The notes below the pieces were generated by a model. It did not search any database. It worked only from the letters and a program-made list of their open reading frames with translations, and was not told the origin of the DNA. The position numbers and the translations under genes are program-made. From Massilia sp. KIM (GTDB lineage: Bacteria; Pseudomonadota; Gammaproteobacteria; Burkholderiales; Burkholderiaceae_D): DNA of 64,000 nucleotides. The DNA lies in assembly GCF_002007115.1 (NCBI RefSeq), contig NZ_MVAD01000004.1, positions 186,001-250,000 on the forward strand, given 5' to 3'. Each line of letters opens with the position of its first letter. The stretch's first letter is position 1. Shown one piece after another: positions 55,661 to 64,000 of the stretch.

Positions 55661-57462
55661 TTGGCCTGGTAGTAGCCGCCGAAATGCTTGATCGGCGACC
55701 AGGCGGGCAGGATCTCGGGCAGCACCGGCGACAGCGACTGGTAATCCTGGGCGCCATACACCACCCGGCCGTCCATGACGGTCAGGACCGAGGACACGGA
55801 TTTGATCTGCGACTCCGGTACGGTGAAATAGTCGCGGTCCAGCAGGACGAAGTCGGCGAGGTGGCCTGGAGCGACCATGCCCATCTCGGTTTCCGCGTTC
55901 AGGAACCATGCCGGACTGCGGGTGAACAGTTTCAGGGCTTCGGCGCGCGACAGGCGGTTGTCCTTGGCCAGCACTTCGGCGCCGGAAATCGACTTGCCCG
56001 TCACCATCCAGCTGATGCCGATCCAGGGATTGAACGAGGCTGCGCGGAAGGCGTCGGTGGTCATGGCCAGGGGGATGCCGCTGTCGACGAGCTGGCGCAG
56101 GCGCGGGGTCTGCAGGGCCTTCTCGAGACCGTAGGTCTTGACGAAGCCGTCCGCGTGCAGGGCCATCTTGGTGTCCAGCGCCACGCCGCCGCCCAGCGCC
56201 TTGACCCTGGCGATGTTGGCGGGGCTGATGGTCTCGGCGTGTTCGATGCTCCAGCGCAGGCCATCGAGCGGCATCTTCTGGTTCAGCTTTTCGAGCGCAT
56301 CGAGGAACGGCGTGATGTTTTCGTCGTAGCTGATGTGCATGCGGAAGGGAATCCGGCGCTGGACGAGCTTGGAGACGTCGCGCTCCACCAGTTCGCGCAT
56401 CTTCTCCGGCGCGATGACGACCGCAGGACGGTCGAAGTTCTCGTGGTCGTGCACCTCGGCGGACAGCAGCTCGCCGGCGCCCCAGTAGGTGTGGCCATGT
56501 TCCAGCTTGGGGTGCAGGTTGTGCCCCGGACTAATCGGCGCCATCTTCGTGATCGCGTTGATCTGCATGTCCACCGAATTAACACTGCCATCGCCGAACT
56601 GGATGTCCATGAAGGGCATGCGGATGTTCAGGCGGTTGTCGCGGATGAGGGTGTCCACGAGCGGCCGCGCCTTGGGATAGCCGCGAAAGCCCGTGCCGCC
56701 ATCGACGATGGAGGTGATGCCGACCCGGTTGAGCGTGTGCACGGTCTGGATCAGCGAACTCACTTCTTCATCAAAAGTGAGCTGGGGGACCATGGCTTCC
56801 ATGGCGATGAAGGTGAAGGTGAAGGCCTGGACCATGCCGGTGTAGCGGCCCTGCGCATCCTTTTCGAATTCGGTGCCCGGGATGGACGGGAACCTGGCGG
56901 TGCCCACGCCCAGGGCGTCCATCGCCAGCTGGTTCATGAAGCCGCGGTTGTAGGCATACTGCACCAGCAGCGGGCGGTTGGGGACCGCACGGCGCAGTTC
57001 CTCGATGGTGGGGAAGCGCTTTTCCTCGAACTGGTAAGGCGACCAGCCGCCGATCACCTTGACCCAATGGCCCTCGGGAGTGCGCCTGGCCTGCTCGCTC
57101 AACATCTCCAACGCGCGGCGCAGCGTCGGAACGCCGTCCCAGCGCAAGGTATAGGTATAGCTGCCCTCGTTGAGCACGTGGGTGTGTGCGTCGATGATGC
57201 CCGGGATGAGCCTTCGTCCTCGGGAATCGATCACGCGGGTGCTGGCGCTCTTCAAGGCCAGGATCTCGTCATCGGTGCCGACCGAGTAGATGCGCCCGTT
57301 CTTGACCGCCAGCGCCGACGCCGCGGGCTGCGCCGCGTTACCTGTGAAAATCCTGGCGTTGTGGACGATCAGGTCGGCGCCCGCGGCCTCCTGCCTTGTT
57401 TGGGCGTGAGCGTAGCCCAGGCCATTCACTACCATCAGTCCGATCAGTAATATCCGTTTCAC
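55657..57462 (-). CDS. Exported amidohydrolase family protein (YtcJ-like)
   Basis: A 601-aa metal-dependent amidohydrolase with a signal peptide (about 1-21, MKRILLIGLMVVNGLGYAHAQ pattern by position). The first metal site is in IIDAHTHVLNEGS, with later SIEHAETIS and MTTDAFRAAS, as in the YtcJ/DUF amidohydrolase_3 group; the C-terminal GHLADFVLLDRDYFTVPE is also typical. No obvious carboxylated Lys was found, as usual for this subgroup. It is translationally coupled to the porin gene, so uptake and periplasmic hydrolysis may be linked. Confidence 0.87.
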   Translation of the reverse strand: MKRILLIGLMVVNGLGYAHAQTRQEAAGADLIVHNARIFTGNAAQPAASALAVKNGRIYSVGTDDEILALKSASTRVIDSRGRRLIPGIIDAHTHVLNEGSYTYTLRWDGVPTLRRALEMLSEQARRTPEGHWVKVIGGWSPYQFEEKRFPTIEELRRAVPNRPLLVQYAYNRGFMNQLAMDALGVGTARFPSIPGTEFEKDAQGRYTGMVQAFTFTFIAMEAMVPQLTFDEEVSSLIQTVHTLNRVGITSIVDGGTGFRGYPKARPLVDTLIRDNRLNIRMPFMDIQFGDGSVNSVDMQINAITKMAPISPGHNLHPKLEHGHTYWGAGELLSAEVHDHENFDRPAVVIAPEKMRELVERDVSKLVQRRIPFRMHISYDENITPFLDALEKLNQKMPLDGLRWSIEHAETISPANIARVKALGGGVALDTKMALHADGFVKTYGLEKALQTPRLRQLVDSGIPLAMTTDAFRAASFNPWIGISWMVTGKSISGAEVLAKDNRLSRAEALKLFTRSPAWFLNAETEMGMVAPGHLADFVLLDRDYFTVPESQIKSVSSVLTVMDGRVVYGAQDYQSLSPVLPEILPAWSPIKHFGGYYQAK

Positions 57463-57773
57463 TGCGATTCCCCATGTATTGGATTGGAAGGAACACGTGC
57501 TGCGCCGATGCCGATCGGCTGGCCGAACTGCGCAGCGGTACGCGTCGAGCGAGGAAAATGTTACCGACGGGGGGAGGCGGAGTCACTGATCGATCCTGCT
57601 GTCGATAGGACGAACCGCGCATGGCGTTGAGGATTTCGCATTCATGCGGCGATTCTGCGTACCGGCGGCAGGAACGCTGCTGGCAGCCGCAAAAGCAAAA
57701 GCCTGTGGACTGCGAGGCTATGGCTGCTGGTGCGGTAGATGTGAACGAACAGGGTTGCGCGAAGAGCCGATGC
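57463..57773. other. Gene-free 311-bp stretch upstream of the amidohydrolase
   Basis: Nothing gene-like was found. It must contain the amidohydrolase promoter on the minus strand and the 3' end of the GFA gene; no clear promoter or terminator could be picked out by eye. Confidence 0.5.
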
Positions 57774-58178
57774 TCAGTCCGGATCGCGCTCGAACGCCCG
57801 GGTTGCGGGAGGCAGCTGGACCCAAGGATGGCGGCGACAGTCGTACACCGATATCGACGGCTCCGGGAAGGCGGGATCGGCGAATGCGCCGACCGCCACG
57901 AATATTTCGTCGTCCACATCGTCTTCCGTGTGAAAGACCGTCGTGCCGCACACCGGGCAGAAATGGTAGACGAAGCCACACCCGGCATCTCCGGTGCGCA
58001 CGTAGGTGGTGGATTGGCCGCTCACCCTATAGGGAAGGGGAAACCCTGCCACCGGAGCGAACACGCTGCCGGTGCGCCGCTGGCAGGCCAGGCAATGACA
58101 GATGCCGACGCCGTTCGGCTCGGCGGCCACTTCGATCTGCAACTGGCCACAGCAGCAGGATGCCGTTCTCGTCGCCAT
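57774..58178 (-). CDS. GFA family (glutathione-dependent formaldehyde-activating enzyme-like) protein
   Basis: A 134-aa Zn-binding Mss4-like protein. Metal ligands are visible as CCCGQ at the start, CHCLACQRRTGS, and FCPVCGTTVFH; PNGVGICHC is the family linker. CGGAGGGC before ATG 58178 supports the start. Despite the name, members act on varied thiol adducts or have no known activity. It is the last normal-GC gene before the AT-rich island. Confidence 0.88.
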   Translation of the reverse strand: MATRTASCCCGQLQIEVAAEPNGVGICHCLACQRRTGSVFAPVAGFPLPYRVSGQSTTYVRTGDAGCGFVYHFCPVCGTTVFHTEDDVDDEIFVAVGAFADPAFPEPSISVYDCRRHPWVQLPPATRAFERDPD

Positions 58179-58532
58179 TGTGCCCTCCGGAGAGTGAGTA
58201 CTCAAACGTCACCATGTTGGCGAGCCGCCAATCCTAACTTCGCGAGCTGAGGTCCGCGGCCACCAAGATTGTGCACCCGTCTCTACACAGCCCATGCGAA
58301 TACTAGCGTATTCCCGAAACTATCAGCGCCCCGCATGATAAGCATAACTTACCGAATCCGTCCGCATTATGCAGTAATTTCGATTTGGGAATTGCTACTT
58401 GGTAGCGTCAGCAAAGCTGAATATCAGAGGGTGTAAGCCCCTTCGTTAAAGAGCCACGCAGAACTCAATCACAAGATCGCTGTCGCGGCGCGTGGGATAG
58501 TCCGTTGAAATTTCTGAGAAATGGGAGACACC
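58179..58532. other. AT-rich gene-free stretch at the left edge of the low-GC island
   Basis: About 350 bp with no convincing gene; base composition drops well below that of the neighbours from about 58240 onward. It probably carries the promoter of the CocE-type gene. No tRNA, integrase, transposase or direct repeat was recognised at this border. Confidence 0.5.
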
Positions 58533-60439
58533 ATGCTACGCATCACAGCCTTTACCACGCCAGTGATTATTTCGGCGTTCCTGGTCGCGTGTAGTTCCGG
58601 CGCTAAAGAAAAGCCTATGGTTATTGAATCTTTCACCTCCGAAAAATACCCTGGATTAGTTTGCGAGCAACAGATGGTCGCAATGCGGGATGGCACGAAG
58701 TTGAACACTTTTGTCTACCGAAATAGTAAAGAGCTTGCAAAAAGTCCTGTCATTTTGATGCGAACCCTTATGGATGGCAATTTGGGGATAAGTGTTTCAA
58801 CGATCAGGGTTACACCTTCGCAAGCATCATTAGCTATGTGCAGAGTGGCTACGTCGCAGTTATACAGAATGTTCGAGGAACCTTCCTGTCAGAAGGCACG
58901 TTCGACCCTATGTATCAAGAGGCCGACGACGGTTACGACGCCGTTGAATGGGCAGCGGCTCAACATTGGTCCAACGGTAGAGTGGGTATGAAAGGCGCCT
59001 CATATCTTGGGTTAACCCAATGGCAAGCCGCTTTGGCTAAACCACCGCATCTCGTCGCCATTGCTCCCGATATCACAGCATCCGATTACCACGACAACTG
59101 GTTATACGTGAACGGCGTTCTTGACCTCTGGTTCGCGATGACCTGGCCGGCAGGCTCATTTGAGCCCGATCAGATTACGCGCAACCTGAGTAAGTCCGGA
59201 GCGACTTCAAAAGATATTGATGCGAATGTCCAGGCTTGGTTGAAGAAATATGGTGATCATTCGGACTCGATTTGGCCAAAGACCCTGCCGGTAACTTCCA
59301 TTCAAAGCTTATTGCCGAATTCCCCGTACTTTTCCAGATGGCTCGGCAACCCGACATATAATTCAGATTGGGATAAGCTCGACGTCGAGGGCAAATACGG
59401 CTCGCTATCGATTCCTACGCTGAATAGTGGCGCGTCATACGATATTTTCAGTGTCGGTACGGTGCGAAACTTCAAGGGAATGCGCTCGATGTCGTCTACT
59501 GAGGTTTCACGAAAAGGCGCTCGCCTCGTTTTGCGCGCCTATGGGCACGCAGGAGACAGCGGCATGCCAACATTCGGAGACGACACGCCGGATGCGGCAA
59601 TTGAGGCACGGTTTTTCGAACGGTACTTGAAGGGCGTTGCCAACGGATTCGAGAATGACCCGGTGGCGAATATCTTTGTGATGCTGCCGCCTGATCAAGG
59701 ACAATCGGGCACTGGCTTCTGGGTACAGGGTGACGATTTTCCTTTGCCTGGCACCATCCAGAAGCGCTATTACATCGGAAGCCGCACCAGCGCGAACAGC
59801 ATGAATGGCGATGGCTATTTGTCCACGTCCATCGTCGATAGTGGGACCGCGGCGGACAACTTTGTGTACAACCCAAACGATCCGGTGCCTACCACTGGCG
59901 GAAATCTATGTTGTAACCCCGCCAGTGCAGTTGTCACAGCGGGCGCCCGCGACCAGGAGCGCGTCGCAAGTCGCACAGATGTCCTTGTTTACACAAGCGA
60001 GCCCATGGTAAGCGACATGGCTATCATCGGAAACGTCAAGGCTTCTTTCTGGGCAAGCTCAACCGCAATCGATACCGATTTTACTGTGAAAGTGGTTGGC
60101 GTCAGGCCGGACGGAAAAACCCATAACATCGTTGATCGGATTGTTCGCGCCTCTCTACGTGCGGGGTCGAAATTGCCTTCCCAGGCTGTGAGCTTACGTC
60201 AACCGACTAATTTTGAGCTCGATCTTGGGCCAACCGCCATGATGATTCCTAAAGGGCACAAGCTTCGCGTGCAGGTTTCCTCTTCGGATTTTCCTCATTA
60301 TGCGCGCAACCTGAATACTGGCAAAAACAACTATACCGAAACCGAAGCTGTTATTGCTCAGCAGAGCATTCTTCATGATGCCAAGTATCAGTCATATATC
60401 GAGATACCGATTGCGCCGGTTGTTCGGCCAAAGACATGA
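58533..60439 (+). pseudogene. CocE/NonD (X-Pro dipeptidyl-peptidase S15) family lipoprotein hydrolase, frameshifted
   Basis: The start ATG 58533 follows GGGAGA and gives a lipoprotein signal (FLVAC lipobox). The frame reads EQQMVAMRDGTKLNTFVYR, the standard N-terminal block, then breaks at 58765-58767: RT-P-Y-GWQFGD requires one more C in the CCC run. From there the reading frame that starts at 58766 continues through QSGYVAVIQNVRGTFLSEGTFDP, the nucleophile elbow MKGASYLGLTQ (Ser) and the C-terminal jelly-roll domain to 60439, about 635 aa in all. If the shift is real the gene is broken; a sequencing error in the homopolymer is equally possible. Base composition is far below the flanks. Confidence 0.85.
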
Positions 60440-60508
60440 GAGTAAGGCCCTGCAAGCCATCAGTATCAAAGACACTTCGGTATTTGAGCGAATGCGCCTT
60501 TCAAATGA

Positions 60509-60538
60509 AGGCCGCTTGTTCATCGCAGCAGGCGGCCT
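60509..60538 (+). terminator. Possible hairpin after the CocE-type gene
   Basis: AGGCCGC and GCGGCCT pair over a 16-nt loop, 70 bp after the stop, followed by GCTTTATCG with only three T. A weak terminator at best. Confidence 0.3.
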
Positions 60539-60634
60539 GCTTTATCGATGAGAACCGTGATAATCCCAGCCGATGTTCCGCGAATCGTTGAGCCTGCTGG
60601 GAAATATCAGATAAAAGTTTGGAGTACAGCGACA

Positions 60635-61210
60635 ATGACAAGACAAGAGATTCGGTGCGCTTGGTCAGAAACGAACTCTTTGATGCGTGATTATCACGAC
60701 ACGGAGTGGGGAAAACCTGAGAAGGACTCGCGTATGCTGTGGGAAACCCTCATGCTTGAGGGGTTTCAGGCGGGGCTTTCATGGGAGATCATTCTGCGAA
60801 AGCGAGAAGCATTTCGCGAGGCATTTGCAATGTTTGACCCGCTCCTTGTTGCTAAATTTGGCGAGGAGGACATCGCAAGATTGATGAATAACGCCGGGAT
60901 CGTCAGGTCCCGCGCGAAAATCGAGGCGACGATCAAGGGAGCGCAAATCTTTTGCAACATGCAGGCATCCGGCGAGGATTTCGCCGACTATTGCTGGTCT
61001 TTCACTGAGGGTCGAGCACTGCAATGTAACGAAGGGCCGTTAGCAAAAGAGATTTCAGAGAAGATCTCGAAAGATTTAAAAGGCCGTGGCTTTAAATTTG
61101 TCGGTCCAACAATTGTCTACGCATGGATGCAAGCGATCGGCATAATCAATGACCATACCGATGCTTGCTTTCGCCAGAGCGAAATACAGCAACTGGCTGT
61201 AAATAAGTAG
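60635..61210 (+). CDS. tag: DNA-3-methyladenine glycosylase I
   Basis: A 191-aa helix-hairpin-helix base-excision enzyme removing 3-methyladenine. The zinc-snap ligands are in RCAWSETN (Cys), YHDTEWG (His) and IINDHTDACFR (His, Cys); the active-site region is EGFQAGLSWEIILRKR with the catalytic Glu. ATG 60635 is the family start; the open frame upstream is not conserved-looking. It shares the low-GC composition of the frameshifted hydrolase and seems to be part of the same acquired segment, although it is a full-length housekeeping-type gene. Confidence 0.93.
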   Translation: MTRQEIRCAWSETNSLMRDYHDTEWGKPEKDSRMLWETLMLEGFQAGLSWEIILRKREAFREAFAMFDPLLVAKFGEEDIARLMNNAGIVRSRAKIEATIKGAQIFCNMQASGEDFADYCWSFTEGRALQCNEGPLAKEISEKISKDLKGRGFKFVGPTIVYAWMQAIGIINDHTDACFRQSEIQQLAVNK

Positions 61211-61226
61211 TTCGGGCAGACTTTCT

Positions 61227-61263
61227 TAGCTTGTGGCGCACTCCATCAGCGCGCAACAAGCTA
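61227..61263. terminator. Hairpin between convergent tag and glmS
   Basis: TAGCTTGT and ACAAGCTA pair over 8 bp, and after one mismatch the inner GCGC/GCGC pair extends the stem. It sits between the two stops and marks the point where the base composition returns to normal. No T-tract on either strand. Confidence 0.5.
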
Positions 61264-61284
61264 CCGCGCACGCGCGCGGCCGGC

Positions 61285-63114
<1,830 letters not shown>

Positions 63115-63206
63115 GGCTTACCTCGTTTAAAGAGTGATAACGAATCCTATCGTAGAGCAAGCATGATGAAATAAGCTTTCAGAATCCATGCAAATTTGTT
63201 AGATTA

Positions 63207-63230
63207 TTTCATGCCCCAACGGACATGAAA
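63207..63230. promoter_or_regulatory. Dyad in the glmS-lrp intergenic region
   Basis: TTTCATG and CATGAAA flank 10 bp in an AT-rich stretch 46 bp before the Lrp-type start. Lrp/AsnC proteins often bind such repeats near their own promoter, so autoregulation is a reasonable guess. Confidence 0.4.
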
Positions 63231-63275
63231 TTTTATTTCATTCAGGACTAAAAATTTGAAGAATATTTCGAGCTA

Positions 63276-63746
63276 ATGACAGAAGCGTATGTACTCGACG
63301 AGCTAGATCGTCGCATCCTCAACACACTGCAGACTGACGCATCGCATACGAATGCCGAGCTGGCGGAGCTGGTCCACGTGTCGCCGCCGACCTGCCTGCG
63401 CCGCGTCAAGCAGTTGACCGACAGCGGCGTCATCCAGCGCCAGGTGGCGATCGTGGCGCCCGAGAAGGTCGGCCCGAGCCTGACCGCCATCGTCGAGATC
63501 ACGCTCGACGTCCAGGCCGCCGAGCGCATGGACGAGTTCGAGAAGCTGGCCGCGGCCGAGGCCGCCGTCCTGCAGTGCTACCGCGTCACCCCCGGCCCGG
63601 ACTTCGTGCTGGTCGTGCAGGTTGCTGATATGCCCGCCTACCACGCGCTGGCCCACCGCCTGTTCACCTCGCACGCCAACGTGCGCAACGTCAAAGCCTA
63701 CTTCTCCACCCACCGCAGCAAATTCGACACCCGGGTTGCCGTTTAA
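63276..63746 (+). CDS. Lrp/AsnC family transcriptional regulator
   Basis: A 156-aa regulator: HTH at about 5-62 (LDELDRRILNTLQTD, then AELVHVSPPTCLRRVKQL) and the RAM/AsnC effector domain at about 70-150 (VAPEKVGPSLTAIVEITLD; CYRVTPGPDFVLVVQVADM). It acts as a feast/famine-type sensor of amino acids, ligand unknown. It is divergent from glmS; a -10-like AT-rich stretch precedes the start but no strong ribosome site is seen. Confidence 0.93.
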   Translation: MTEAYVLDELDRRILNTLQTDASHTNAELAELVHVSPPTCLRRVKQLTDSGVIQRQVAIVAPEKVGPSLTAIVEITLDVQAAERMDEFEKLAAAEAAVLQCYRVTPGPDFVLVVQVADMPAYHALAHRLFTSHANVRNVKAYFSTHRSKFDTRVAV

Positions 63747-63803
63747 AGCGGCAGCGCTCGTTGAAGACGGCCCGGAGGAACAGGCCGTTTTCGTCTCGAT
63801 GAC

Positions 63804-63812
63804 TGTGGATAA
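63804..63812 (-). other. Perfect DnaA box between lrp and glmU
   Basis: TGTGGATAA, the complement of the consensus TTATCCACA, lies outside genes; weaker look-alikes (TTTATCCTGTG at about 63869) follow within 70 bp. glmUS lies not far from oriC in many proteobacteria, so this may be a titration or regulatory site rather than an origin. Confidence 0.35.
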
Positions 63813-63911
63813 CTTTGTGGAAGACCGCTTGGCAAGGCCAGGGATAAACCGTGGAATACCCTGTGTTTATCCTGTGCCTTTCCTGTGACTAGCCTGTCGG
63901 TAAGCGGTGGA

Positions 63912-64000
63912 TTACTTCTTCACCTTGACCGGACGCTTCCAGCCTTCGATGGTGATCTGCTTGGGACGCGAGATGGTCAGCTTGCCCGCCGGCGCATCCT
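63912..64000 (-). CDS. glmU: C-terminal end of GlmU (N-acetylglucosamine-1-phosphate uridyltransferase), partial
   Basis: Only the last 29 codons lie in the window, reading DAPAGKLTISRPKQITIEGWK then RPVKVKK and TAA. The segment LTISRxKQxTIEGW is the terminal signature of GlmU, whose left-handed beta-helix acetyltransferase domain ends this way. GlmU makes UDP-GlcNAc from glucosamine-1-phosphate. It is on the same strand as glmS but separated by the lrp gene, so the two are not a simple operon here. Confidence 0.82.
   Translation of the reverse strand, partial: DAPAGKLTISRPKQITIEGWKRPVKVKK

Noticed and set aside
58179..61284. Prophage or transposon as origin of the AT-rich island
   Set aside because: No integrase, transposase, phage structural gene, terminal inverted repeat or target duplication could be recognised.

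Overview
The window is high-GC DNA (roughly two thirds G+C by eye), densely packed with short intergenic gaps. Gene content and order point to a betaproteobacterium, most likely Oxalobacteraceae of the Massilia/Telluria type. This is an inference from the combination of a liu/bio cluster, rsmI next to lpoA-yraN-diaA-dolP, ybeD-lipB-lipA, argO/argP, a FecR/DUF6600 lipoprotein, T6SS genes and glmU-glmS. No database search was possible. No insertion sequence, prophage or CRISPR array was found.

Layout. 1-9170: leucine/isovalerate catabolism genes (liuC, liuD, liuE) with a complete bioA-bioF-bioD-bioB biotin cluster and a ghrA-type dehydrogenase embedded between them, all on the plus strand. 9180-9400: hairpins and a tRNA-Pro(TGG) with its own promoter. 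9452-12824: a TonB-like proline-rich protein, an uncharacterised protein coupled to an alpha/beta hydrolase, and a divergent DJ-1/AraC regulator. 12839-17303: rsmI, then lpoA-yraN-diaA-dolP and a TlpA-like thioredoxin. 17314-23137: thioesterase, SUV3-type helicase, hydrolase, lipA-lipB-ybeD. 23389-28511: FecR/DUF6600 lipoprotein, LysE exporter, HU, a BrnA-like ribbon-helix-helix protein, DUF808 and small membrane proteins. 28528-34736: SDR-DoxX fusion and DUF2269 protein, quinone-oxidoreductase-like enzyme, glutaminyl cyclotransferase, small exported proteins, phosphatase, GNAT. 34750-46242: SDRs, nitroreductase, ADH, LysR regulators, argO/argP and a Tat-exported PhoX. 46366-47667: DUF2726, YnfA and DUF2750 proteins. 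47792-52656: tssG-tssF-tssE facing tssK, i.e. the T6SS baseplate set only. 52738-58178: a lower-GC membrane/helical-repeat protein, an outer-membrane porin coupled to an exported amidohydrolase, and a GFA protein. 58200-61230: a clearly AT-richer island with a frameshifted CocE-type lipoprotein hydrolase and tag. 61285-64000: glmS, a divergent Lrp/AsnC regulator and the 3' end of glmU.

Functional links: biotin made by BioFADB is the cofactor of the LiuD carboxylase encoded in the same run; LipB then LipA attach and sulfurate lipoate; DolP, LpoA, YraN and DiaA form a conserved envelope/replication neighbourhood; GlmS and GlmU feed UDP-GlcNAc synthesis. Points most worth a second look are the baseplate-only T6SS locus and its unknown neighbour, the AT-rich island with a one-base frameshift in a C-run, a family of intergenic palindromic repeats with a 20-22 bp periodic flank, and a long dyad overlapping the HU promoter.
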